Positions 42,914 to 50,410 of a DNA stretch of 64,000 bases are shown here, one piece after another. Origin of the DNA: DATBDE01 sp045805605 (lineage in GTDB: Bacteria > Actinomycetota > Thermoleophilia > Solirubrobacterales > Solirubrobacteraceae); the NCBI GenBank assembly GCA_045805605.1, contig JBJMKX010000110.1, forward strand, positions 1 through 64,000, given 5' to 3'. A program made the position numbers and the translations under genes. How positions within the stretch are numbered: position 1 is the stretch's first letter; each line of letters begins with the position of its first letter. The notes under the pieces were generated by a model that had not been told where the DNA came from, searched no databases, and saw nothing but the letters and a program-made list of their open reading frames with translations.

Positions 42914-43008
42914 GCCATAGCTCGGCGTTCCTGGCAAGACGCGGGGGTGAAGCCGTGCCAAGCACGGCGAACCCCGAGGACGGCGCCAGGGGCGTCGAGA
43001 ATGGCTCA
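42911..43008. repeat. Dispersed hairpin element, copy 1
   Basis: Ends TGAGCCAT and ATGGCTCA pair. Inside them CTCGGCGTTCCTGGC pairs with GCCAGGGGCGTCGAG. The core GCCGTGC-CAA-GCACGGC is flanked by CGGGG/CCCCG. It supplies the ADH stop codon and fills the gap between the convergent ADH and thiolase genes, where it could also act as a terminator. Confidence 0.8.
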
Positions 43009-43012
43009 GACG

Positions 43013-44185
43013 CTACACGCGCTCGATGAGGGTTCCGGTCCCGAGACCGCCGCCGCAGCACATCGTGACGAGTCCGACTTCCTTGTCGGAGCGCTCGAGC
43101 TCGTGCAGCAGCGTCGTGATCAGGCGCGCGCCGGTGGAGCCAAGCGGATGGCCGAGCGCCATCGCGCCGCCGTTGACGTTGACGCGGTTCATGTCGGGCT
43201 GGTGCTCGCGCTGCCAGGCGGCGATCACGGGCGCGAAGGCCTCGTTGATCTCGATGAGGTCGACGTCGGCGATCGTCATCTTGTTGCGGTCCAGCAGCTT
43301 CTGGGTGGCCGGGATCGGGCCGGTCAGCATGATCACGGGGTCGACGCCGACCGTCGTCTGGTCCTTGATCCGCGCCCGCGGGGTCAGGCCGAGGGCGCGG
43401 GCCTTGTCGGCCGACATGAGGAGCACGGCCGCCGCGCCGTCGGAGATCTGCGACGAGTTGCCGGCGGTGATCTTGCCGTCCTCCTTGAAGGCGGGCTTGA
43501 GCTCGGAGAGCTTCTCGAGGCTTGTGTCGGGGCGGATGCCCTGGTCGGTGACGTAGGTGTCGCCGTTGACCTGGAAGGGGATGGTCTCGCGCTCGAAGCG
43601 CCCCTCCTCCGTGGCCTGGTGTGCCAGGCGGTGGGAGCGGACCGCGAGCTCGTCGAGCTCGGAGCGGGGGATCTCCCACTTGTCGGCGATCATCTCGGCC
43701 GACAGGCCCTGGGGGACGAGCTGGTAGCGCTCCATCAGCTCGGGGGCGAAGGCGGCGCCGTACTTGCCCTGGGTCTCGAAGCCGACCGAGAAGGGCACGC
43801 GACCCATGTGCTCGACGCCCGAGCCGATCGCGACGTCGTGAACGCCGGAGGCGATGAGGGCTGCCGCGAAGTTGACCGCCTGCTGGGCCGAGCCGCACTG
43901 GCGGTCGACGGTGGTGGCCGGCGTCTCCATCGGCAGTCCCGCCTGGAGCCAGGCGTTGCGGCCGACGTTGAACGCCTGCTCGCCGATCTGCTGGACGCAG
44001 CCCGTGATGACGTCCTCGACCTCGGAGGGGTCAATGCCCGACCGCTCGATGACAGCTGTGTAGGCCTTGCCGAGGAGCTCGTTAGGGTGCGTGTCCTTGT
44101 AGTAGCCCTTCTCGGGATGACCGCGGCCGATCGGTGTGCGCGCGGCCTCGACGATGACGACTTCGCGACCCTGGTCGAAGCTCAT
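43013..44185 (-). CDS. Acetyl-CoA C-acyltransferase (thiolase)
   Basis: The 390-residue thiolase has the acylated cysteine in VDRQCGSAQQAVNFA, NEAFAPV, GGAMALGHPLGSTGAR (His) and CCGGGLGTG (second Cys). It cleaves 3-ketoacyl-CoA in beta-oxidation or the reverse. GGAGG lies 10 nt before the ATG. It is divergent from a 3-hydroxyacyl-CoA dehydrogenase gene around a shared palindromic operator, so the two act in the same pathway. Confidence 0.95.
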   Translation of the reverse strand: MSFDQGREVVIVEAARTPIGRGHPEKGYYKDTHPNELLGKAYTAVIERSGIDPSEVEDVITGCVQQIGEQAFNVGRNAWLQAGLPMETPATTVDRQCGSAQQAVNFAAALIASGVHDVAIGSGVEHMGRVPFSVGFETQGKYGAAFAPELMERYQLVPQGLSAEMIADKWEIPRSELDELAVRSHRLAHQATEEGRFERETIPFQVNGDTYVTDQGIRPDTSLEKLSELKPAFKEDGKITAGNSSQISDGAAAVLLMSADKARALGLTPRARIKDQTTVGVDPVIMLTGPIPATQKLLDRNKMTIADVDLIEINEAFAPVIAAWQREHQPDMNRVNVNGGAMALGHPLGSTGARLITTLLHELERSDKEVGLVTMCCGGGLGTGTLIERV

Positions 44186-44238
44186 TTCTGGAAGGCCTCC
44201 GTTGCTGCCCTTTGGTGAACGGCGCCGTACTCTATCGA

Positions 44239-44256
44239 GTTGACTGGCGAGTCAAC
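44239..44256. promoter_or_regulatory. Palindromic operator between thiolase and 3-hydroxyacyl-CoA dehydrogenase
   Basis: GTTGACT-GGCG-AGTCAAC is a perfect 7-bp inverted repeat. On the thiolase strand TTGACT would serve as -35, followed after about 15 nt by TAGAGT, so a bound repressor would block thiolase transcription. A TetR-type fatty-acid regulator is the likely binder, but none is encoded beside it. Confidence 0.6.
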
Positions 44257-44326
44257 CAAACGCGGTCGACCGCTGGACCGCCTCCGGTGGCCCGCGGACG
44301 ACCGCTCTGATCAAACGGTCGAGACA

Positions 44327-45124
44327 CTGAACGAGCAACTGGCAATCGCAGGCAGCGGAGCTATCGCGTGCGGATTGGCGGTGACCGCCGCCACCCGCGG
44401 CCAGGTCGTGATGTGGGCGCGGTCGGAGGAATCGGCGGACCGCGCTCGCGGCGAGGTTGAGGCCGGCTGCGCGAAGGCCGACGGCGGCGCCCTGCCGGAC
44501 AACGTGCGGGTCGAGACCGATATCGCGGCACTCGCCGACGCGACCTTCGTCGTCGAGTCTGTGGCCGAGGATCTCGAAGTCAAGGCCGGGGTGCTGCGCG
44601 ACCTCGGCGAGCTCGTCAGCGCCGACGCCGTGCTCGCCACCACCACCTCCGCCCTATCGGTCGATGAGCTGGCCGAGGCGAGCGGCCGCCCCGATCGCTT
44701 CGCCGCGGTCCACGTCTTCAACCCGGTCCCGCGGATGGAGCTGGTCGAGCTCTGCTTCCCGCCCGCGGCCACCGACGAGGTCCGCCGCCGTGTCCGCGCG
44801 ATGTGCGACGTGCTGGGCAAGACCGCGGTCGAGGTGCCCGACACGCCCGGCTTCGTGGTCAACCGCCTGCTGTTCCCCTACCTGTTCCAGGCGGTCGAGC
44901 TGCAGGCGGCCACAGGCCTCGACGCCGAGGCGATCGACGCCTGCATGACCAAGGGCGCCGGCCACCCGATGGGCCCCCTGCGCCTGCTCGACTTCGTGGG
45001 GATCGACGTGGCGGTCTCGATCGGCGAGGCGATCAAAGCCCCCGTGCCGGCGCAGCTACACGAAATGCTCGACGCGGGCGCGCTGGGGAAGAAAGCCGGC
45101 CGCGGCTTCTACGACTACGGCTGA
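44327..45124 (+). CDS. 3-hydroxyacyl-CoA dehydrogenase (3HCDH)
   Basis: About 265 residues: an N-terminal Rossmann domain (QLAIAGSGAIACGLAV) and VVESVAEDLEVKAGV. The catalytic histidine is in AAVHVFNPVPRMELVEL, and the C-terminal domain begins at DTPGFVVNRLL and ends GALGKKAGRGFYDYG. It oxidises 3-hydroxyacyl-CoA. The family N-terminus fits a start at CTG 44327. The in-frame TTG at 44240 lies inside the operator and would add an unrelated 29-residue stretch. No good ribosome-binding site is seen at either. Confidence 0.9.
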   Translation: MNEQLAIAGSGAIACGLAVTAATRGQVVMWARSEESADRARGEVEAGCAKADGGALPDNVRVETDIAALADATFVVESVAEDLEVKAGVLRDLGELVSADAVLATTTSALSVDELAEASGRPDRFAAVHVFNPVPRMELVELCFPPAATDEVRRRVRAMCDVLGKTAVEVPDTPGFVVNRLLFPYLFQAVELQAATGLDAEAIDACMTKGAGHPMGPLRLLDFVGIDVAVSIGEAIKAPVPAQLHEMLDAGALGKKAGRGFYDYG

Positions 45125-45130
45125 CCCACA

Positions 45131-45213
45131 TTTCTGGGCCATAGCTCGGCGTCCCTGACGCGGGACAGAGGGATGAAGCCGTCTCGGCACGGCGAATCCT
45201 CGGGAATGGAGCC
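45131..45213. repeat. Dispersed hairpin element, copy 2 (truncated right arm)
   Basis: It starts TTTCTGGGCCATAGCTCGGC like copy 3, keeps the AAGCCGT...CACGGCGAA core and ends GGAATGGAGCC, lacking the long right arm. It follows the 3HCDH stop by 6 nt. Confidence 0.75.
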
Positions 45214-45216
45214 ACA

Positions 45217-45324
45217 TTTCTGGCCCATAGCTCGGCGTTCCTGGCTCGGGACGCAGGGATGAAGCCGTGCAAGGCACGGCGAACCCCGAGGACCTAGCCA
45301 GGGGCGACGAGAATGGGCCAGAAA
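45217..45324. repeat. Dispersed hairpin element, copy 3 (12-bp perfect terminal inverted repeats)
   Basis: TTTCTGGCCCAT at the left and ATGGGCCAGAAA at the right are perfect inverted repeats. The inner stem and the GCCGTGC...GCACGGC core match copy 1. Compared with copy 1, two pairs near the tips have changed on both strands (A-T to G-C and G-C to C-G). Together with copy 2 and the next hairpin it fills the gene-free stretch 45125-45450. Confidence 0.82.
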
Positions 45325-45326
45325 GA

Positions 45327-45364
45327 CGAAGGGCCCGGAATTTTTTTGTGGTCCGGGCCCTTCG
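45327..45364. repeat. 13-bp perfect hairpin with a T-tract in the loop
   Basis: CGAAGGGCCCGGA and TCCGGGCCCTTCG pair around a 12-nt loop ATTTTTTTGTGG. It is directly behind copy 3, between convergent genes. The T-run is in the loop rather than after the stem, so it is not a standard intrinsic terminator. Confidence 0.75.
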
Positions 45365-45450
45365 CTGCTCTGGGAGGAGGTGCGGCTGTGAGGTACGTCG
45401 CACGGGGAAGGATGCGGCGGCGCCTTCAAGCGTCCCTAAAAGGTCCGTAA

Positions 45451-46353
45451 TCAGTTCGTGAGAGCGGCGCGCAGGGCCTCGCCGGCGGCCGCGATCGCCT
45501 CACCCGAAGCCGGTGTCGCCGCCCGCCAGCGAAAGAATCCGTGGGTCACGCCGGGCCAGCGGCGCAGCCTCACCGGGACGCCCGCCGTCTCGAGCGCGCG
45601 AGCGTAGTCCTCGCCCTCGTCGCGCAGCGGGTCGTATTCGGCGGTGATGACAGTGGCCGGCGGCAGGCCCGCGAGGTCGCCGGCCCGCGCCGGCGCCAGA
45701 TCGGGATGCGAGGGGTCCGCGCAGCCGATGTACTGGTGCCAGTACCACCCCATGTCGGCCGCGCTGAGCAGATGGCCGTCGCCCAGCTCGCGGTAGGAGG
45801 TGCTCGCCATCGTCGGGTCGAGGGCCGGATAGACCAGCAGCTGGTGGCGCAGCGCGGGTCCGCCGGCGTCCCGTGCCCGCCGCGCCACGACGGTGGCGAG
45901 GTTGGCGCCTGCGGAGTCGCCCGCCAGCGCGATGCGATCCCGGTCAGCAGCGTGTTCGGCGACCCAGCGCAGCGCCGCCTCGGCGTCGTACACGGCGGCC
46001 GGAAACGGATGCTCGGGTGCAAGCCGGTAGCCGACGTTGTAGACCACCGCGCCTGCTGCATTGGCCAGCGCGGTCGCGAGCGGCTCGTAGGTCTCGAGCG
46101 TGCCGACCACCCAGCCGCCACCGTGGAGGTAGACGATCGCGCCCCCGGCTGCATCCGGGCGGTAGGCGCGAACGGTGACGTTGCCGACGGCGTGCTCGCA
46201 GACCTCCGCGACCGGCTCTGGCGCGCCCGCGACGAGCCGTGTCTGCTCGGCGTGCGTGCGCCGCGCCCCTTCGACGCCCTGTTCGCTAAGGGGCGGGACG
46301 CGCTGCTCGCGCGCCCGCTCGATTGCGACGGCGATCTCGGGCCGCAGGGTCAG
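45451..46353 (-). CDS. HSL-family alpha/beta-hydrolase (lipase/esterase), CTG start
   Basis: This 300-residue hormone-sensitive-lipase-type hydrolase has the oxyanion motif YLHGGGWVVG, nucleophile GDSAGANLA, acid in AEYDPLRDEG and histidine in GVTHGFFRW. The family N-terminus (short acidic helix, here LRPEIAVAIERAREQ) sits right after CTG 46353, which overlaps the TGA of the upstream CBS gene (CTGA). No ATG, GTG or TTG occurs nearby in frame on either side. Confidence 0.9.
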   Translation of the reverse strand: MTLRPEIAVAIERAREQRVPPLSEQGVEGARRTHAEQTRLVAGAPEPVAEVCEHAVGNVTVRAYRPDAAGGAIVYLHGGGWVVGTLETYEPLATALANAAGAVVYNVGYRLAPEHPFPAAVYDAEAALRWVAEHAADRDRIALAGDSAGANLATVVARRARDAGGPALRHQLLVYPALDPTMASTSYRELGDGHLLSAADMGWYWHQYIGCADPSHPDLAPARAGDLAGLPPATVITAEYDPLRDEGEDYARALETAGVPVRLRRWPGVTHGFFRWRAATPASGEAIAAAGEALRAALTN

Positions 46354-47678
46354 CGCTCTGCCCCGGTCGTGGTCGCCCGTGCGCCCCCGCGCGGACGGAT
46401 GCGGACCGCCTCGATGCGGTTCTCGCGCACGGACTCGACCCGGATCGAGTACCCGTTGGCCGCCACCGTGTCGCCGCGCCGCGGCAGGCGCCCGAGCTCG
46501 GCGAACACGAACCCGCCGACCGAGTTGTAGGCGTCGGTGTCGACCGGCAGCTCGAGCCCGTAGTCCTGCAGGTCGGTGACGGCTACGTGCCCGCGCACGA
46601 ACCAGTCGCCGTTGGCCAGGCGCCGGATGTCGCCGCCGCGGGGATCGGTCTCGTCGTCGATCTCGCCGACGACCTCCTCGATCACGTCCTCGACGGTGAC
46701 GATCCCCGCGACGCGCCCGTACTCGTCGACCACCACCGCCATGCTCATCCGCTGTCGCTGGAGCTCGGCGAGGAGGTCGTCGAGCGGCTTCGTCTCGGGG
46801 ATGATCGGCGCCGGCAGGACGACCTCGTCGAACGGCGCGCTCGGCCCCTCCGAGATGTACAGACGGGCCAGGCCGTTGGCATGCACGATGCCCTTCACGC
46901 GGTCCTTGTTGTCGTCCTCGGTGACGACGAGCCGGGTGTGGCCGCTCGACACGCAGCGGCGCAGCGCCGTCTCGACGTCCTCCCCGGTGTCGACGGTGAC
47001 CACGGCCGGGATCGGCGTCATCACCTGGCGGGCCTCCTGCTCGTGCAGGTGGAAGACGCCGGAGAGCATCCCCGCCTCGCTGGCCTCGAGCTTGCCGCCC
47101 GTCGTGGACTCGGCGATGAGCCGCTTGAGCTCCTCCGGGCCCGATCCCTCCTCGCTGATCTGCTCGGGCCGGACGCGGAGCAGTCGGAGGATCGCGTTTG
47201 AGGTCGCGTTCAGCGCGACGATGAAGGGCCGGAAGCCGAGCGAGAACAGCTGCAGCGGGCGGGCGACGACGCGGATCGTCCGCTCGGCGTGGGCGATCGA
47301 CATGATCTTCGGCACCTGCTCGCCGACGGTCACGTGCAGCGCCGTGGTCACGACGTAGGCGAAGACGACCGCCACCGCCACCGCGACGCCATGGGACAGG
47401 AAGCCGCCGAGCGCGGGCTCGAGCAGCTTCGCGATGGCCGGCTCGCCCAGGAAGCCGATGCCCAGGGAGGTCAGCGTGATCCCGAACTGGCACGCCGACA
47501 GGTACTCGCTGAGGTCGTCCAGCTCGTGCAGCGCGGTGCGGATCGCCTTGCTCGGGCTCTCCTTCTCGAGCTCCTCGAGCCGTCCTCGGCGCGTGCGCAC
47601 AAGCGCGAACTCGGAGGCGACGAAGAAGCCGTTGAGCAGGATCAGGACGAGGACGGCGAGGAGCAGGAGTGCGCTCAC
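46350..47678 (-). CDS. CNNM/CorC-HlyC family transporter-like protein with CBS pair
   Basis: The 442-residue protein has a DUF21/CNNM membrane domain (LLLAVLVLILLNGFFVASEF, GEQVPKIMSIAHAERT). A CBS pair follows at about residues 215-340 (RQVMTPIPAVVTVDTGEDVE, SMAVVVDEYGRVAGIVTVED), then a CorC_HlyC domain at the C-terminus. The family is linked to Mg2+/Co2+ transport. The GTG start lies 237 bp from the divergent corrinoid-binding protein gene. Confidence 0.92.
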   Translation of the reverse strand: MSALLLLAVLVLILLNGFFVASEFALVRTRRGRLEELEKESPSKAIRTALHELDDLSEYLSACQFGITLTSLGIGFLGEPAIAKLLEPALGGFLSHGVAVAVAVVFAYVVTTALHVTVGEQVPKIMSIAHAERTIRVVARPLQLFSLGFRPFIVALNATSNAILRLLRVRPEQISEEGSGPEELKRLIAESTTGGKLEASEAGMLSGVFHLHEQEARQVMTPIPAVVTVDTGEDVETALRRCVSSGHTRLVVTEDDNKDRVKGIVHANGLARLYISEGPSAPFDEVVLPAPIIPETKPLDDLLAELQRQRMSMAVVVDEYGRVAGIVTVEDVIEEVVGEIDDETDPRGGDIRRLANGDWFVRGHVAVTDLQDYGLELPVDTDAYNSVGGFVFAELGRLPRRGDTVAANGYSIRVESVRENRIEAVRIRPRGGARATTTGAER

Positions 47679-47902
47679 CGGGGCGGCTCCGCCTGGATCC
47701 GGCCTGCGTCCGAGCCGCTACTTCGAGGTGGGTCAGCGTCGCTCACCGACGCCGGCCAGTCTACCGTCGGCCCCGGGGCCTCCGGCGATGGCGCGGCCGG
47801 TGACAATGGCGGCGATGGTGCCGGTGCCGGGCGGGCCGCGCCGGACCGGCCGGTGGGATCACGTGCTCGCACAACCGCCGGCGGCGTCGCTCAGCAGTGC
47901 CA

Positions 47903-47908
47903 TACCCT
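47903..47908 (+). promoter_or_regulatory. -10 box TACCCT, leaderless promoter
   Basis: TACCCT ends 7 nt before the GTG at 47916, placing the transcription start at or next to the start codon. Confidence 0.45.
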
Positions 47909-47915
47909 GTCCCCC

Positions 47916-48833
47916 GTGCGGATCGTGTCCCTCGTTCCCTCGGCGACGGAGCTGCTCTTCGCACTCGGTCTGGGCGACGACGTTATCGCCGTCACCCACG
48001 AGTGCGACTACCCGCCCGAGGCCGCCGAGCTGCCCCACATCACCTACGGCGTGATCCCGGAGGGGCTGCCCGCGGCCGAGATCGACGCGCGCGTGCGCGA
48101 GCTGACCGAGGACGGCGAGGCGATCTACGGCCTCGACGAGGAGCTGCTGGTCGAGCTCGAGCCCGACCTCATCGTCACCCAAGCGCTTTGCGCGGTGTGC
48201 GCGGTCTCCTACGACGACGTGCGCGAGGTGGCGGCGCGGATCGCGACCGAGCCCAAGGTGATCTCGCTCGACCCCCACACGCTCGGCGAGGTCATGGGCG
48301 ACGTGCGGACGCTTGCGCAGGCCACCGGCCGGCGTGACGAGGGCGTCGAGCTCATCGCGCGGGCCGCCGGCCGCATCGACCGGGTCCGGCTCGCGGTGCG
48401 CGACGCCGAGCCGGTGCGGGTGGCCGCGCTCGAGTGGTTCGACCCGGTCTACGTCGCGGGGCATTGGACGCCGCAGCTGATCGAGTACGCCGGCGGCGAG
48501 GACGTCCTCGGCCTGCCCGGGGAGCACTCCGAGCAGCGCAGCTGGGACGAGGTCGCCGGGGCCGAGCCCGACGTCGTGGTGGCGATGCCCTGCGGCTACG
48601 ACGCCGCGCGCTCGTGGGAGGAGGCGCTCGACCACCGCGACGAGCTGCGCCGCGTGGCCCCGCGCGAGGTCATCGCCGTCGACGCCGCCGGCTACTTCTC
48701 GCGGCCAGGGCCGCGCCTGGTCGACGGACTCGAGGTGCTCGCCCACGCGCTGCACCCCGACCGCGTGCCCCCTGGCCCGACCGAGGCGCTGCCGGTGCCG
48801 CTCGCCGAACGCGGTCGCCAGGACGGCCGCTGA
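47916..48833 (+). CDS. Cobalamin-binding (BtuF-like) protein without signal peptide
   Basis: The 305-residue protein has the helical-backbone binding-protein fold of BtuF-type corrinoid binders. It begins RIVSLVPSATELLFALGLGD, then VTHECDYPPEAA, ALCAVCAVSYDDV and the second-lobe ALEWFDPVYVAGHWTPQ. It lacks a signal peptide or lipobox, like many annotated cobalamin-binding proteins of this type, so a cytoplasmic role is possible. No BtuCD permease is adjacent. GTG is chosen from the family start and the TACCCT box. Confidence 0.85.
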   Translation: MRIVSLVPSATELLFALGLGDDVIAVTHECDYPPEAAELPHITYGVIPEGLPAAEIDARVRELTEDGEAIYGLDEELLVELEPDLIVTQALCAVCAVSYDDVREVAARIATEPKVISLDPHTLGEVMGDVRTLAQATGRRDEGVELIARAAGRIDRVRLAVRDAEPVRVAALEWFDPVYVAGHWTPQLIEYAGGEDVLGLPGEHSEQRSWDEVAGAEPDVVVAMPCGYDAARSWEEALDHRDELRRVAPREVIAVDAAGYFSRPGPRLVDGLEVLAHALHPDRVPPGPTEALPVPLAERGRQDGR

Positions 48834-48886
48834 CAGCGGCCACCGGCTCGACCGCTCTACCTCTTGAGCGCCGGGACGGTCGCGCA

Positions 48887-48933
48887 CCGAGTGTCGACTG
48901 AGTCAGCCTGAGGCTGACAAATTCGACACTCGG
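48887..48933. terminator. Nested hairpin after the corrinoid-binding protein gene
   Basis: CCGAGTGTCGA and TCGACACTCGG form an outer 11-bp stem. GTCAGCC and GGCTGAC form an inner one. It lies between convergent genes; a bidirectional terminator is inferred. Confidence 0.6.
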
Positions 48934-48981
48934 CCGCTTGGGGCGGCTAGCTTGCGGCGAGCGGCCGCTCGGGGCGGCTAG
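48931..48981 (+). repeat. 20-bp direct repeat at the end of the NTF2-like gene
   Basis: CGGCCGCTTGGGGCGGCTAG at 48931-48950 is repeated with one change at 48962-48981. The second copy contains the stop codon of the NTF2-like gene, so a short duplication of its 3' end is likely. Confidence 0.7.
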
Positions 48982-49349
48982 TTCGCACCGCCGCCCCAGG
49001 GGTCGTCGATCGCCACCAGCCAGCGCCCGTCGTCCTGGCGGCGCAGGACGTCGGCGCTGGTGCCGGCCATCTCGAGCGGCTGGCCGTCCGGCGTGGTGCC
49101 GCGCAAGGTCCAGCGGTTGACCACGAGCGCGGTGTCGCCAGCCTCGAGCACCTTGACCTTCTCGCCCTCCATGCGTGGCTCGAGCGCGGCGAACTGCGCG
49201 AGCGCGGCGCGAATCGCCTCGCCACCGCGGACGACCTCGTCGGGCCGCACGGCGAACGTCGCGTTCTCCTCGTAGAGCGCCACCGCGCCGTCGACATCGC
49301 CGGCGGACAGGCGGTCGCCCAGCTCCTGCACCACTCCGTACGGATCCAT
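48978..49349 (-). CDS. SnoaL/NTF2-like domain protein
   Basis: A 123-residue cone-shaped NTF2-like protein (MDPYGVVQELGDRLSAGDVD, GAVALYEENATFAVRPDEVV). C-terminal strands DVLRRQDDGRWLVAIDDPWG are typical of the DUF4440/SnoaL-like group. It could be a small hydrolase/isomerase or a ligand binder. AAGGAGG lies 4 nt before the ATG and overlaps the MarR stop region, so it is cotranscribed with marR. Confidence 0.82.
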   Translation of the reverse strand: MDPYGVVQELGDRLSAGDVDGAVALYEENATFAVRPDEVVRGGEAIRAALAQFAALEPRMEGEKVKVLEAGDTALVVNRWTLRGTTPDGQPLEMAGTSADVLRRQDDGRWLVAIDDPWGGGAN

Positions 49350-49359
49350 CGTGCCTCCT

Positions 49360-49791
49360 TCAGAGGGCCGCGATCGCCCGCAGCCCTCGCTCGATCTCGC
49401 GGACCTGGCGCGGCGACAGCCGCTCCTGCACCCGCGCGGTCAGCGCACCCACCACCTCGTCGGCCACCGGCTTCAGGCGCTTTGCGCGCGGCGTGAGCCG
49501 CACGCGCGACGCCCGGCCGTCCTCCGGGTCCGGCTTCCGGCTCACGAGCCCGTCGCGTTCCATGAGCCGGACCATCGTCGTCAGCGTCTGCTTGGACAGG
49601 CGGGCTCGACGCGCGAGCTCCCCCATCCGCAGCCCGTCCTCCTCCCACAGGGGCAAGAGCAGCGATCCGTACGACGGCCGCACGTGCCCGTGCCCGCGCT
49701 CGTCGAACGCCTGGCCGAGCAGCTCGTTCCAGCGCTGCGAGGCCTTGGCGAGGAGAAAGCCCAGATTGGCGGTGGTGGCGGTGCGCTCCAT
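49360..49791 (-). CDS. MarR-family transcriptional regulator
   Basis: The 143-residue winged-helix regulator has MGELARRARLSKQTLTTMVR (recognition helix), DGLVSRKPDPEDGRASRVRL (wing) and flanking dimerisation helices. It is followed by the NTF2-like gene with 10 nt between stop and start. A TAGT...ACTA palindrome immediately upstream of the ATG suggests autoregulation. Confidence 0.92.
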   Translation of the reverse strand: MERTATTANLGFLLAKASQRWNELLGQAFDERGHGHVRPSYGSLLLPLWEEDGLRMGELARRARLSKQTLTTMVRLMERDGLVSRKPDPEDGRASRVRLTPRAKRLKPVADEVVGALTARVQERLSPRQVREIERGLRAIAAL

Positions 49792-49792
49792 G

Positions 49793-49810
49793 TAGTCCGA
49801 TATCGTACTA
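49793..49810. promoter_or_regulatory. Probable MarR operator
   Basis: TAGTCCGATATCGTACTA is an 18-bp palindrome with a single mismatched pair, 1 bp upstream of the MarR start codon. Confidence 0.55.
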
Positions 49811-49912
49811 AATCGCCGGCGGGCGTCCCGCGAGGCGCTCCATGCAGGCGGCGGAGTGACGCCGGCCCCGTGGAACGGCTGCGATCAAGGGGTGGGTTGG
49901 GCGCCGCTTGGG

Positions 49913-49958
49913 ACGTGGGCTGTGTTTGTCGCACTCTGCGACCGAATCCAGCCCACGT
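49913..49958. repeat. Two-tier hairpin upstream of the MarR gene
   Basis: ACGTGGGCTG pairs with CAGCCCACGT, and inside it GTCGCA pairs with TGCGAC around a 3-nt loop. It lies in the 239-bp divergent-free gap between the VOC gene end and the MarR start, and could terminate the VOC transcript. The remainder of the gap shows nothing else. Confidence 0.5.
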
Positions 49959-50049
49959 CGACCGAAGGGGCGCCGCGGGGCCGGGTTGCACCCTCTTTCG
50001 TCGCTGCCATTCGACGCGGCCCGGGCCCCCGACCGCCCCGAACGGAGCG

Positions 50050-50406
50050 CTACCGCTCGAACGCGTACAGCTCGACCCGGTAGCCGTCGGGGTCGAAGAC
50101 CTGCACGCGCACGATCCAACCGTCGTCCTGCCACTCGGCCTCCTCCACCCCGGCGGCGGCGAAGCGCTCTCGCGCCGCGCGCACGGCGCCCGGATCGCCG
50201 AGCCCGAACCCGAAGTGGTTCGTGCGGGGTAGGGCGGCCGCCGGCGGGTCGCCCTCGCTCATGGCGAGCAGGCCACCGTCGTTCCCGCCGAGGAGCAAGA
50301 GGTGCGGATCGTCGTGCACGCGCTCGGTCAGCCCGAAGTGATCGGCGTAGAAGGCGGCCGAGCGCTCGCGGTCGGCGACGGTCAACGCGACGTGGTCGAG
50401 GGGCAT
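50050..50406 (-). CDS. VOC-family (glyoxalase/bleomycin-resistance-like) protein
   Basis: A 118-residue two-module VOC protein: PLDHVALTVADRERSAAFYA with the first metal ligand His, LPRTNHFGFGLGDPGAV with the second, and VFDPDGYRVELYAFER with the C-terminal Glu. It could be a glyoxalase, dioxygenase or binding protein. ATG at 50406 matches the family start; it follows the rhomboid gene stop by a few bases on the same strand. Confidence 0.88.
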   Translation of the reverse strand: MPLDHVALTVADRERSAAFYADHFGLTERVHDDPHLLLLGGNDGGLLAMSEGDPPAAALPRTNHFGFGLGDPGAVRAARERFAAAGVEEAEWQDDGWIVRVQVFDPDGYRVELYAFER

Positions 50407-50410
50407 CCGT

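Noticed and set aside
44240..44326. TTG start for the 3-hydroxyacyl-CoA dehydrogenase
   Set aside because: It lies inside the operator palindrome and adds 29 residues unlike any 3HCDH.
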